Source: Bacteroidota bacterium (lineage in GTDB: Bacteria; Bacteroidota; Bacteroidia; Bacteroidales; JABHKC01). From it: a stretch of 58,164 nucleotides of DNA. The position numbers and the translations under genes are program-made. Under the pieces are notes generated by a model, which was not told the origin of the DNA, did no database searches, and worked only from the letters and a program-made list of their open reading frames with translations. The stretch spans positions 1 to 58,164 of the forward strand of contig JABHKC010000048.1 in NCBI GenBank assembly GCA_018692315.1, read 5' to 3'. Of this stretch, positions 31,201-39,691 are shown one piece after another; positions within the stretch are counted from its first letter, which is position 1, and each line of letters starts with the position of its first letter.

Positions 31201-34200
31201 ATGTATTTGGGTCAAGAGCATGGAATTTCTATAATTCAGCTTCCACTGCTCCAAGTCAAAGTGTGTTTATGCCCTATGAATTTCCGGGAACATATCAGGT
31301 TAGCCTGATAGAAACAAGTCAATTTGGCTGTAGCGACACGGTTACAAAAACTTTTGATGTAGAAGGTCCTTTAGCCGAATTTAGTTTAAATCCATCAATA
31401 ATTTGTCAGGGACATTCTATACAGGTTCAAATGTACGACACGAGCAATATCGTTAGCTGGTCATGGGATTTCGGCGATGGAAATATTGACAGTTCGCAAA
31501 GTACTTTTGTTGAGTATTATTACAATCCAAACTTCTATCCAAGCAGTAGTCAAACAATTATTTCATTGATTTATAGTTCGGAAAACTGTGAAGCAACTAA
31601 AACAGATTATATTGATTTTTACCCACAAATAGCTGCCGATTTTAGCTTCATTGGCAACAATGATTCCATAATTTGCCTTGGTTCAGCAATAACACTTAAC
31701 AATACCTCAGTTAATGCAAACAACTGGAACTGGGATATTGGTGATGGTACTACAATTACAAACAATGCTCCTCAAGTTACACATGTTTATCAGGATACAG
31801 GATATTATGAAATTAGTCTGATTGCTTCAAATGCAAATTTGTGCTTTGACACAATCAGGCGAAATATTTATGTAACAGACATTAATGCCGATATAGCTGT
31901 TAGTCCGCTTTTAATTTGTGATAGCGGAATGGTTCAATTTGTTAATAATTCATTTTCTTACACAGGAATTGAAACTACTTTGTTCAACTTTGGAGATGGT
32001 TTTCAGGCAGATAGTTTTACAGTCAATCATTTTTATAACAGTGTTCCAGCAGGTAACCAATACGAAATTGTTTTTACTATAAGCGATTTGGCCGGCTGTT
32101 CATCAACAGCAAATCTGGCTGTTCAATTTTCCAGTGCTGATGCAATTTTCTCAGTATCTGATCTTGACATTTGCATAGGTGAACAGATAGATTTTTGGGC
32201 AACAAATAATTATCCGATTTATAATTGGGATTTTGGAAATGGCATAAGTTCTACTTCTCAAAATCCTACACTTATATACAGTGCAACCGGAAATTATACA
32301 GTTAATCTTGCAGTTGAAGATACATGGGGCTGCATTGATACTTTTCATTATCCTATTGAAATTGCCGTTCACGATATGCCAACAGCTTCCTTTTCATACA
32401 GTCCCAATCAAACTGTAAGTTGTATTCCTGCCGAATACATTTTTGAAAATACCAGTTCCTGTCAGGATATGTACACATTAAGCTGGACAATTCCTCCAAT
32501 GATGTATAGTGCAAATATTGTTGAGTTAACTTGGACAGAAGTTGGCACCTATACTGTTAATCTTCTTGTCAGTACAGCTTTTGGATGTTCTGATTCTTTC
32601 AGTAATACATTTACAGTTGAAGGTCCGTCAGCCGATCTTATTTTATCGGCTGATGCAATTTGTATTAATACACCTCTGGGTTTGCAATTGCAAAATCCTG
32701 TGGATATTTCGAACTGGGTTTGGGATTTTGGTGATGGGACATTAGACCCAAGCTCAACATCATTTAGCCTAAACCATACATATGGGGGAAATTTTCAGGT
32801 AGATAGTATTTTTTATATTTCAGTTATTATCAATTCGCCAAATTGCTCCTATACACTTTTGGATTCTGTTTTGGTGGCTAATCCAATAGCAGATTTTACA
32901 ACAAATCCTATTGCCTGCCTGGGAACTCAATCGTTTTTTACGAACTTGTCAACTGGTTCAGACGAATGGATTTGGAATTTTGGTGATGGTAGCCCTAATT
33001 ATACAGGATCGGATGCTTATCATACCTATCAAAGTACAGGGCAGATGACAGTAACTCTATACGCTTATTACAATTCTGTTCAAGGATGTTTTGATTTTGA
33101 AACTTTCGATATTAATATAATCTACCCTGAATTAGAAATTTCCTTTGCAAATGATACTTTCTGCCTCGGAAATAGCGAGAATTTCACACTTTCAGTAAAT
33201 CAAGATGTTGAATCATGGTCAATATTGTTTTACCCAAATTCAACACCACTCAATGGTTCTGGAAATCTATCCGACAATTTTACATTTCCTACCAACGAAA
33301 ATATAGGTGCCTCAGTTACCCTTAGTGTTACATATTCGGGAGAAGATGGAAATTGCCCCTCGATATTTGAACTTCCGTTAAATTTCTTCGATGTAGAAGC
33401 CTTTTTCATTTGCACCAACGAGCCAGATTTAACTATTTGTAAAGGAGATACTTTCTACTTTCAGGAAAATTCAACAAATGCCGATGAGTTTAACTGGGAT
33501 TTTGGCGATGGAGCCAATGCAAATGGAGAAAATATTTTCCATCCATATGAAACTCCGGGAGAGTATTTTGTTACATTAAACATAGAAAATGCCAGTTGGG
33601 GCTGTCAGGATTCATATACTGAAAAAATGATAGTACGTGACGATGCAGTAGTCCTAACTCCTGAGATATGGATATGCGAAGGCGATTTGGCAGAACTTTC
33701 AGCAAGTGCTGAAGGAGGCATTACATATTATTTTTGGTCGCCCGATACATTATTTGAGAATCCAGAATCTCCCACCCAGCTGATAATTCTATACAATACT
33801 CAAACATTCGAAGTAAGTATTATTGATGGATTTGGTTGCCCTGGCTTTGGCGATTTGAAAGTTAATGTAATAATCACTCCATCTGCAATTTACTGGGATA
33901 CAAGCGTAATTATTGGCCAAACTGTTCAGTTGGATGCTTGGTTAGGAAACGGATTTGTTTATGAATGGGTTTACGATGAAACACTTGATGCTACCGATAT
34001 TTACGACCCTATTGTCTTAACTATTGTAGATAATACATATACGGTTTTGGTAACTGACCCAATTAATGATTGTTTTAAAATCACCAATACATACCATATT
34101 GATATTTTGCCTGAAACAAGCCTTGATTTACCAACTGTTTTTACTCCAAATAATGACGAAATCAACGATGTTTTTTTTCCACAAGGATGGGGAATCAAAG

Positions 34201-34391
34201 AAGTTGTGGAAATGAAAGTTTACAACAGATGGGGTGAATTAGTGTATGAATCTTATGATGACAATGCATCTTGGGACGGTACCTACAAAGGTAAAGATCA
34301 ACCAAACGACACTTATATTTATATTGTAAAAGTTAAATCCTGGCTTGATCAAACATTCGAAAAACGTGGTTACATTAACTTAATCAGATAA
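28248..34391 (+). CDS. Giant PKD-repeat surface protein with gliding-type (type B) T9SS C-terminal domain
   Basis: This 2047-residue exported protein has a signal peptide (LNIVIILLLIVFNNAKSQ). It is then almost entirely PKD-like domains: at least 15 variants of the core WDFGDG occur (for example WFWDFGDGTT, WSWDFGDGNI, WVWDFGDGTL, WIWNFGDGSP, FNWDFGDGAN), each followed by a strand with HTY or HxY and GxYxVxL. Paired cysteines recur in GC and C-x-P phrases. The last 90 residues are the gliding motility-associated (CHU_C, type B) sorting domain: LPTVFTPNNDEINDVFFP, VYNRWGELVYES, WDGTYKG and the final YINLIR. It is expected to cross the outer membrane through T9SS and stay on the surface. The next two genes encode PorP/SprF- and PorE-like proteins, as is usual for type B cargo. 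A role in adhesion or gliding is inference. Confidence 0.93.
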   Translation: MFSKHLNIVIILLLIVFNNAKSQIAITPTSGCSPLTGVLFNSSGSGLSNILWDFGDGASSIDTIAYHTYSNPGVYNVIITGQNNNGNQFSDTTIIEVFENPIANFQLESINLACTPYSAAFSDSSYAIGAASIVSSNWTFGDGATLQSNNQANVLHTYVTTGFFDVSLEVVDDNGCSDFMLLDSLLTISSPPNPSIFSNIQTVTDCDIPILVTFFGFANTNSIISDTIFYSWDFDNGITSDSTINMIEFYEGNYDVSLAVTDNWGCTDTQSYQLDIVVPEASFIISNSNDFYICDCAFFINTSNFSTVYWDYGDGTGDVSGFHCFSGPGNYDVTLTVEEGNCFDDTTITVILEEIVANFEYNPDYSCSSPLGVQFTDLSINATSWMYYFGDGNVSPFQNPFHYFYDTDTGLYDMPQLDIFHPYLLATDQHGCNNQFFHPDPIIIDLPVAWFMPNVNYGCVPVTVDFSDSSYGAGNIANWFWDFGDGTTLNSTSDNVSHTYSQVGIYEVYLTITNVSGCTDISYPIEIEVLDTSDIICNLNTPVIDLFVCACFPECGNYPQSYYSAYEQMFDLFTGCGSLAPNVYSFAQDTGFIPIEFYEYYDSILYQHQIAYPRIFLEPPLGHISYDYDCAQPYQFHFHANAIGADSIVWDFGDFTVIDTGNVSDYFHNYNDRGDYIVKLEIHNFSTGCFIQDSLTVYVREIYADFVVQDDGCSGIPVLFNANDSEDLHTACFTGYEWDFGYGVVEKTPFPTISHTYHSWNYGLNIIKLTVQDINGCFDYHFDTIDIHFISANLEFDPQYLCSPGYISVNDLSYADSTIVSWTFNVSSGFNMNYVPDSLYFNFLYDTTVNVYLLIEDTFGCYDTFWDLIHISAIDFEISSSQQDICPSGISLIEISQPYPGVTWYFEDSISYPNNDTMVIHTFDDPGFYDVTVVVEKNDGCKDSIVYPNFIQVHENPIAQIFSDPSEDTLCLPVQITFIDSSIVDVFGSRAWNFYNSASTAPSQSVFMPYEFPGTYQVSLIETSQFGCSDTVTKTFDVEGPLAEFSLNPSIICQGHSIQVQMYDTSNIVSWSWDFGDGNIDSSQSTFVEYYYNPNFYPSSSQTIISLIYSSENCEATKTDYIDFYPQIAADFSFIGNNDSIICLGSAITLNNTSVNANNWNWDIGDGTTITNNAPQVTHVYQDTGYYEISLIASNANLCFDTIRRNIYVTDINADIAVSPLLICDSGMVQFVNNSFSYTGIETTLFNFGDGFQADSFTVNHFYNSVPAGNQYEIVFTISDLAGCSSTANLAVQFSSADAIFSVSDLDICIGEQIDFWATNNYPIYNWDFGNGISSTSQNPTLIYSATGNYTVNLAVEDTWGCIDTFHYPIEIAVHDMPTASFSYSPNQTVSCIPAEYIFENTSSCQDMYTLSWTIPPMMYSANIVELTWTEVGTYTVNLLVSTAFGCSDSFSNTFTVEGPSADLILSADAICINTPLGLQLQNPVDISNWVWDFGDGTLDPSSTSFSLNHTYGGNFQVDSIFYISVIINSPNCSYTLLDSVLVANPIADFTTNPIACLGTQSFFTNLSTGSDEWIWNFGDGSPNYTGSDAYHTYQSTGQMTVTLYAYYNSVQGCFDFETFDINIIYPELEISFANDTFCLGNSENFTLSVNQDVESWSILFYPNSTPLNGSGNLSDNFTFPTNENIGASVTLSVTYSGEDGNCPSIFELPLNFFDVEAFFICTNEPDLTICKGDTFYFQENSTNADEFNWDFGDGANANGENIFHPYETPGEYFVTLNIENASWGCQDSYTEKMIVRDDAVVLTPEIWICEGDLAELSASAEGGITYYFWSPDTLFENPESPTQLIILYNTQTFEVSIIDGFGCPGFGDLKVNVIITPSAIYWDTSVIIGQTVQLDAWLGNGFVYEWVYDETLDATDIYDPIVLTIVDNTYTVLVTDPINDCFKITNTYHIDILPETSLDLPTVFTPNNDEINDVFFPQGWGIKEVVEMKVYNRWGELVYESYDDNASWDGTYKGKDQPNDTYIYIVKVKSWLDQTFEKRGYINLIR

Positions 34392-34400
34392 AGTTTGATA

Positions 34401-35420
34401 ATGAGAATTGCTATAAATACGATAATAATAGTCCTGATCTGGTCAAGTATTTTTATTAAAAATGCTAATTCTCAGGATATTCACTTTTCGCAATATGATT
34501 TTTCTCCGCTAATTCTGAATCCTGCAAACACTGGCAATTTTTATGGTAACTGGCGTTTTAGCAATCTTTTTCGTTCGCAATGGAAGAAATTTGCTGATCC
34601 CGGATATCAAACTTTTGGAGTAAGTTTTGATAAAAAATTTGAAAACCTCTTTAAAAACCTGAGTCTCGGCGGTGTTCTGATTTATGATAAATCAGGTTCG
34701 ATAGATTTAACTGTTACAAAGTTCTTGCTTTCAGCTTCATACAAAAAAGTAGTTGGAAGAAATATTTTCAGAACCGGTATCCAGGGAGGATTGGTTTTTA
34801 AGCAATTTACAAATGCTACTTACAGCACACAATTCGATGTTACTACCGGCTCAATCAATCCTTCACTTCCATCTTTAGAAACAGGAATGGATAATAATAT
34901 AGCTTATCCGGATATGAACGCTGGCATTCTTTGGAAAAGAAAAATTGGTAGATTTGAACCGGAGATAGGAGTGTCTTTTTTTCATATTAATCTTCCAAAA
35001 GAAAGATTTACAGATTTGGGAGGAAGGCTCAAAATTAGGTCAATGTACAGCCTTGAAACGAGGATTATTGTAGGAGATTATTTCTCATTGGTTCCAAATA
35101 TTTATTACCAAAAAACTACGAAGGCTGAAAACATGCTTGCCGGCTGCCGCTTCAGGTTCGATCTAAAAAACAATGCAAGTAAGTTTCATTATATTCTAAT
35201 GGGTAGTTCGGTCAGAAGTGGATTTGGCAGGCAAACTGATGCTGCAATTGTTTCACTCGCTATAGCAAAAGGCGACTACCTTATAGGTGCAAGTTTTGAT
35301 ATCAATATTTCTGAATTAAAAGCTTATACTCAATCGGTAGGAGGATTTGAGATTGGACTTATTTATACAGGTTTGTCTCATGATATTAATAAAAATTCTC
35401 TTCCTTGTTCACGCGAATAA
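34401..35420 (+). CDS. PorP/SprF-family outer membrane protein
   Basis: This protein of about 340 residues has a signal peptide (IAINTIIIVLIWSSIFIKNANS). It continues with the family hallmark QDIHFSQYDFSPLILNPANTGNFYGNWR, in which DIHFSQ and NPAxTG mark the type IX PorP/SprF family. The rest is a predicted beta-barrel with regular alternating strands. Members of this family help secrete or anchor cargo bearing type B sorting domains, and this gene directly follows such a cargo gene with 9 bp between. A TTG at 34395 is in frame, but the ATG at 34401 gives the natural signal peptide start. Confidence 0.9.
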   Translation: MRIAINTIIIVLIWSSIFIKNANSQDIHFSQYDFSPLILNPANTGNFYGNWRFSNLFRSQWKKFADPGYQTFGVSFDKKFENLFKNLSLGGVLIYDKSGSIDLTVTKFLLSASYKKVVGRNIFRTGIQGGLVFKQFTNATYSTQFDVTTGSINPSLPSLETGMDNNIAYPDMNAGILWKRKIGRFEPEIGVSFFHINLPKERFTDLGGRLKIRSMYSLETRIIVGDYFSLVPNIYYQKTTKAENMLAGCRFRFDLKNNASKFHYILMGSSVRSGFGRQTDAAIVSLAIAKGDYLIGASFDINISELKAYTQSVGGFEIGLIYTGLSHDINKNSLPCSRE

Positions 35421-35429
35421 ATACAAATT

Positions 35430-37421
35430 ATGGCTTCTTTTTATTATAGAATTACCACCATCATAGTTGTTCTTACATTGCTTTTTTCACAATATTCTTT
35501 GTCAAAAGAAAAACCACGCAAATTAAAACGCAAAGCTCGAAGGGCATACATAAAACAAGATTATTATAAAGCAAAAGAGCTTTATGAAAAATATATTGAG
35601 CTGAAGCCCGAGAAATATGACAAAATCTATATTCTGGCTGAACTACAAAGACTTACTCGCGATTACAAAAAAGCAAGGGAAAATTATGCAAAACTGGCTG
35701 CCAAAAAAAATATTGATTATCCGCTTGCTTCTTATTTTGCTGCCATTTCGTTTCAAATGACAGCTGAATATGCTATAGCTGACAGCTTTTATAATGTGTT
35801 TCTCAATAGCAGATCTAAGAATATTTATGACCGAAAATATAGGAAGCTTTCTGAAATAGGGCTGCAATCATGTGCTATTAGTGATTCATTAATAAATTCT
35901 CCTGTTGAAGTGGCAATAATTCATCTCGACACCAGTATTAATAAAGCTTATTCCGAATTTTCACCCATTCCGGTCAACGAAAATACTTTTTGGTTTGCAA
36001 GCCTTCAATCTGATACATTATTACCTTCTGGCACAGCGAAAAGAAAACAATTCTACAAAGCTGAGAAAATCAGTAACTTATGGAAAAATGCAGGATTGTT
36101 AGAAGAAAAATTTAATGATTTGTCATTTTCAAACGGAAACGGATGTTTCTCACCTTATGGCGACAGGTTTTATTTAGCCCGATGCGAAAAAAATCTAAAT
36201 GACATCAAAATATGCAATATTTATGTGTCTGAATATGAAAAAAATGAATGGCAGAAACCAAAGATATTGCCTGCTCATGTCAATCATCTTGATTTCAATT
36301 CTACACAACCCACAATTGGAAGATATTCAAAACATAAAGACAAAGAGATTTTGTATTTTGTGAGCAACAGGCCGGGTGGGAGAGGAGGCTTTGATATTTG
36401 GTACACTATCTTTAATAAAAGGAAAAAGACTTATACCGAAGCGAGAAATCTTGGAAGTGATATAAATAGCATAGGAGATGAATTAGCCCCTTTTTATGAC
36501 ATTCGCACCGGTGCTATGTATTTCAGTTCAGATGGATATCCGGGTCTCGGAGGTTTAGATATTTATAAATCATATGGGGAGAAAAAAAACTGGACTAAGC
36601 CTGCACAAATTGGCTATCCTTTAAATTCAAGTTACGACGACTTGTATTTTACTACAATGAACAAAGAATATGGATTTTTTGTATCGAACAGAGATGGTGG
36701 AGTTTCCTTTCGGAATCAAAACTGCTGCGATGATATTTATTCATTCAGATATACTGCATTCATTCATTTTGCAATTAAAGGGAGTGTTTATGAATTAATT
36801 GATGATACAACAAAAAGAAGTCTTGAAAACACCTTGATTTCTATTTATATGATTGATCGTGAAACAGAGGAAGAAATACTAATTTTGGAAAATGAATGTG
36901 ATGAAAACGGTGATTATCTAATTGATGTAGATGTTGGATATAAATATAAAATTATTGCTTCTAAAGAAGATTATTTTTCAAAAAGTAAAAAAATCAATAC
37001 AGAAAATATCGATTATAGCGATACATTAATAAATGATTTGATACTTCAAAAAATTCCGAAAAAACCAATCAAGCTTGAAAACATTTATTTTGATTTCGAC
37101 AGTGCTGAATTACTTGCAAAAGCAAAGTCCTCCATAGATACAACCCTACTGGTTATAATGAATGACAATCCTGAGATGAATATCAAAATTGAAGCACATA
37201 CCGATTCAAAAGGAAACGATGCGTTTAATATGGATCTCTCAAAAAGGCGTGCAAAATCTATAACAGACTACCTCCTGAAAAAAGGAATTAACAAAAATCG
37301 CTTGATTTCTGAAGGTTTTGGAGAAACTCAACCGATAGCTCCAAACAAAAATCCCGATGGTAGCGACAAGCCTGAAGGAAGACAATTGAATCGAAGAATT
37401 GAATTTAGGGTGATAAATTAA
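35430..37421 (+). CDS. PorE-like TPR/PD40/OmpA protein
   Basis: This 663-residue protein combines an N-terminal TPR region (RRAYIKQDYYKAKELYEKYIEL, residues about 30-110) and a central PD40/WD40-like propeller (FVSNRPGGRGGFDIWYT, MYFSSDGYPGLGGLDIYKS and FFVSNRDGG). A CarboxypepD_reg-like domain near residues 440-530 follows. The C-terminal OmpA peptidoglycan-binding domain has IYFDFDSAEL, IEAHTDSKGN and NRRIEFRVIN. This layout matches PorE of the type IX secretion apparatus, which ties the machine to the cell wall. A signal peptide is visible, but no lipobox Cys follows it. It lies 9 bp after the PorP/SprF gene, so the three genes probably form one unit. It may be a dedicated accessory copy rather than the core PorE. 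Confidence 0.9.
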   Translation: MASFYYRITTIIVVLTLLFSQYSLSKEKPRKLKRKARRAYIKQDYYKAKELYEKYIELKPEKYDKIYILAELQRLTRDYKKARENYAKLAAKKNIDYPLASYFAAISFQMTAEYAIADSFYNVFLNSRSKNIYDRKYRKLSEIGLQSCAISDSLINSPVEVAIIHLDTSINKAYSEFSPIPVNENTFWFASLQSDTLLPSGTAKRKQFYKAEKISNLWKNAGLLEEKFNDLSFSNGNGCFSPYGDRFYLARCEKNLNDIKICNIYVSEYEKNEWQKPKILPAHVNHLDFNSTQPTIGRYSKHKDKEILYFVSNRPGGRGGFDIWYTIFNKRKKTYTEARNLGSDINSIGDELAPFYDIRTGAMYFSSDGYPGLGGLDIYKSYGEKKNWTKPAQIGYPLNSSYDDLYFTTMNKEYGFFVSNRDGGVSFRNQNCCDDIYSFRYTAFIHFAIKGSVYELIDDTTKRSLENTLISIYMIDRETEEEILILENECDENGDYLIDVDVGYKYKIIASKEDYFSKSKKINTENIDYSDTLINDLILQKIPKKPIKLENIYFDFDSAELLAKAKSSIDTTLLVIMNDNPEMNIKIEAHTDSKGNDAFNMDLSKRRAKSITDYLLKKGINKNRLISEGFGETQPIAPNKNPDGSDKPEGRQLNRRIEFRVIN

Positions 37422-37433
37422 ATTACAAAACAT

Positions 37434-38654
37434 ATGCAATACCAAACTCAAACTCTCCCAAACGGAATAAGGTTAATTCATAAACAAACACAGTCGCCAA
37501 TCGCACATTGTGGAATAATTGTAAACACAGGCTCAAGAGACGAAGATGAGAATGAGCATGGCATGGCTCACCTTACAGAACATGCAATTTTTAAAGGGAC
37601 AGCCAAACGAAAAAGTTTTCAAATAATTGGACGAGTTGAAGATGTTGGCGGAGAAATCAACGCTTATACTTCTAAGGAGGAAACATTTATTTATTCAAGT
37701 TTTCTGAATCAGTATTTCAACCGAACTGTCGAACTACTGAGCGATATTTTTTTTAACTCTATTTTTCCTGATAAGGAGATTCAAAAAGAAATTGATGTAA
37801 TTATTGATGAGATAAATTCCTACAAAGATTCCCCTTCCGAGTTAATTTACGACGAGTTCGAAGAAATGATTTTCAAAAACAATTCAATTGGCAGGCAAAT
37901 ACTCGGTGAGCCAAAAAAACTCAAGAATTTCAGTAAAACAGAAATACTTAATTTCATCAAGAAAAAATATAATACAGACGAAATTGTTTTTTGTTCAAAT
38001 GGAAATTTCCCATTCACAAAAGTGAAAAAATGCTTTGAGAAATACTTTTATGACATTCCTCAAAATTTGAGAAATTTTTCAAGAAATTCTTACGGGAATT
38101 ATTTGCCTGAGAAAAGAATTGAAATAAAAGATACATACCAAACCCACAATATTATTGGAACAACAGCTTATTCGCTGAAAGATAAAAATAGAGTTGCTTT
38201 AGTTTTGTTAAATAATATTATTGGCGGTCAGAATATGAATTCGCGACTCAATGTTGCTTTGCGCGAAAAAACAGGCTATTCTTATAATGTAGAATCAAAT
38301 TATCTTCCATATACCGATACAGGCGTTTTTCATGTGTATTTTAGTTGCGATGAGTTGAATTTGCAAAAAAGTAACGATTTGGTTTTAAGAGAATTTGCTA
38401 AGTTGAAAACTAAAAAATTAGGAATAATTCAATTAGCAAAGGCAAAGCGACAATTAATTGGGCAAATTGCAATTTCGTACGAGAGCAATGTAAGTTTGCT
38501 TCTTTCAATGGGAAAAAACTTTTTGCATTTCAATAAAGTTGAAAGTTTGGAAAATATATTCAAAAAAATTGAAGCTGTAAGTTCCGAACTATTAATCGAA
38601 ATCTCTAACGAAATTTTAGACTCACAAAAGCTTTCATTTTTATGCTATAAATAA
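37434..38654 (+). CDS. M16 (insulinase family) zinc peptidase
   Basis: This 406-residue peptidase of the M16 family has the inverted zinc motif HxxEH in MAHLTEHAIFKGT (about residues 43-55). The third zinc ligand is expected in EIDVIIDEINSYKDSPSELIYDEFEE. The C-terminal R/Y-containing segment (LREKTGYSYNVESNYLPYTDTGVFHVYF) binds substrate in the family. The N-terminus (YQTQTLPNGIRLIHKQ) has no signal peptide, so a cytosolic or periplasm-facing role cannot be settled. It follows the PorE-like gene by 12 bp and may share its transcript, though M16 peptidases are also common outside T9SS loci. Confidence 0.93.
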   Translation: MQYQTQTLPNGIRLIHKQTQSPIAHCGIIVNTGSRDEDENEHGMAHLTEHAIFKGTAKRKSFQIIGRVEDVGGEINAYTSKEETFIYSSFLNQYFNRTVELLSDIFFNSIFPDKEIQKEIDVIIDEINSYKDSPSELIYDEFEEMIFKNNSIGRQILGEPKKLKNFSKTEILNFIKKKYNTDEIVFCSNGNFPFTKVKKCFEKYFYDIPQNLRNFSRNSYGNYLPEKRIEIKDTYQTHNIIGTTAYSLKDKNRVALVLLNNIIGGQNMNSRLNVALREKTGYSYNVESNYLPYTDTGVFHVYFSCDELNLQKSNDLVLREFAKLKTKKLGIIQLAKAKRQLIGQIAISYESNVSLLLSMGKNFLHFNKVESLENIFKKIEAVSSELLIEISNEILDSQKLSFLCYK

Positions 38655-38659
38655 ATAAG

Positions 38660-38779
38660 GGGACTTCTTAAAATAGCAAATTTCAAGGCGTAAGAAATTT
38701 CAAAACCGTAGTTTACTATTGTAAATGAGGATTTTGAAATTTTGAAAAAACGAAGAAATTTGCATTTTTAGAAGTTCCC
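38660..38779. repeat. End-to-end hairpin element (MITE-like), 120 bp
   Basis: Nearly the whole element pairs with itself. The outer arms (GGGGACTTCTTAAAATAGC at the left, its near-complement ending in TCCC at 38779 on the right) match with few mismatches. An inner pair (AAATTTCAAAACCGTAGTTT from about 38695, complement ending about 38742) matches as well. The tip is a 5-nt loop near 38717. It contains no ORF and fills the gap between the M16 and yjbQ genes. It is probably a non-autonomous mobile or REP-type element. Confidence 0.7.
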
Positions 38780-38836
38780 ATAATTATTTTTTATTGCTGA
38801 ATCTTACGAATTAATTTCACAAAATAAAACAAAGCC

Positions 38837-39250
38837 ATGCTCGAACAATTTGAAATAAAATTGCCATCATTCAAAAGAGGTTATCATTTGATAACAAACA
38901 TATTAGAAGAAAATATCCCTGCACTTCCCGAGAAGGGGATAATCAATATTTTTATAAAACATACATCGGCAGGAATTACGATAAACGAAAATGCCGATCC
39001 ATCGGTTAGAGATGATTTCGAATCATTTATGAATTGGCTAATTCCTGAAAATCATAAAACTTATACACATGTTTTCGAAGGAGCTGACGATATGCCGGCA
39101 CATCTGAAAGCTTCACTAATTGGGCAAACTTTAACAATTCCAATTTCGAATCATCAACTTAATCTTGGCACATGGCAGGGAATTTACCTATGTGAATTTA
39201 GAAACTACGGTGGACGGCGAAAACTACAAATTACGATTGTTGGGGAATAG
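38837..39250 (+). CDS. yjbQ: YjbQ family protein (secondary thiamine-phosphate synthase-like)
   Basis: This 137-residue protein belongs to the YjbQ/UPF0047 family. The typical blocks are present: INIFIKHTSAGITINENADPSVRDDFE (with the His, Thr, Ser and Asn of the putative active site), DDMPAHLKASLIG and the C-terminal LGTWQGIYLCEFRNYGGRRK. The family has weak thiamine-phosphate synthase activity in one study, but its normal role is not established. It is cytosolic and stands alone between two repeat regions. Confidence 0.92.
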   Translation: MLEQFEIKLPSFKRGYHLITNILEENIPALPEKGIINIFIKHTSAGITINENADPSVRDDFESFMNWLIPENHKTYTHVFEGADDMPAHLKASLIGQTLTIPISNHQLNLGTWQGIYLCEFRNYGGRRKLQITIVGE

Positions 39251-39254
39251 CAAG

Positions 39255-39281
39255 AGGACAGTTCGAGAGCCTCACTGTCCT
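39255..39281 (+). repeat. REP-type hairpin just after yjbQ
   Basis: AGGACAGT (39255-39262) and ACTGTCCT (39274-39281) form a perfect 8-bp stem, with GAG/CTC pairing inside the loop. No T-run follows, so it is more like a REP unit than a terminator. It opens the cluster described next. Confidence 0.6.
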
Positions 39282-39283
39282 AA

Positions 39284-39680
39284 CATGCCTACCGCAAGTT
39301 TGTAACTTGTGGTCATCATAGTAAAAAGTCCCTGCGGGTTTTCAAAACCCGCAGGGTGGGGTGAACGAAATCGCGACATTTTATTTTTTTTCTTCGTTCA
39401 CATATTTTAAGCTCCAAAGGAGCGAAATCAATAGCAAAGAGTGAAGCCCTTTGTGAAAAAACAAATAATTATTCAAGCCCCAAAGGGGTGTAATCGTCTG
39501 ATAAACATTATATTTCGCCCCGTTGGGGCTTGATTATTGTTGCTATATTATTCGTAGGGCTTACACCCTACGCTTTTATATTTCGCTCCTTTGGAGCTTT
39601 ACTTTTTAAGTTCAAATATTTTTTTGAACGTATATTTTTTTGAAAATATTCTGATTTCTTTCACCCCACCCGCAGGGACT
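39284..39680. repeat. Nested REP-like palindrome cluster 1
   Basis: A 400-bp non-coding cluster arranged as nested inverted repeats. From the left: CAAGTTTGTAACTTG (39295-39309); a 13-bp perfect stem from CCCTGCGGG at 39330 to 39356; GCTCCaaaGGAGC with GAAAT tail (39411-39427); GCCCCaaaGGGG (39477-39488). From the middle to the right: GCCCCgttGGGGC preceded by ATTTC (39513-39529); GTAGGG/CCCTAC (39554-39571); GCTCCtttGGAGC preceded by ATTTC (39581-39597); and CCCGCAGGGACT (39669-39680), the inverse of AGTCCCTGCGGG at the left. No ORF fits the region. Confidence 0.85.
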
Positions 39681-39691
39681 GGTGCCAGCTT

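Noticed and set aside
28248-34391. Possible frameshift or assembly chimera in the very long PKD gene
   Set aside because: The frame is open for 2047 codons, from a good signal peptide to a complete sorting domain, with regular repeats throughout, so it reads as one intact gene.
39284-39680. CRISPR array suggested by evenly spaced repeats
   Set aside because: The repeats are palindromic stems of different sequence in mirrored order, not identical direct repeats with unique spacers, and no cas gene is nearby.
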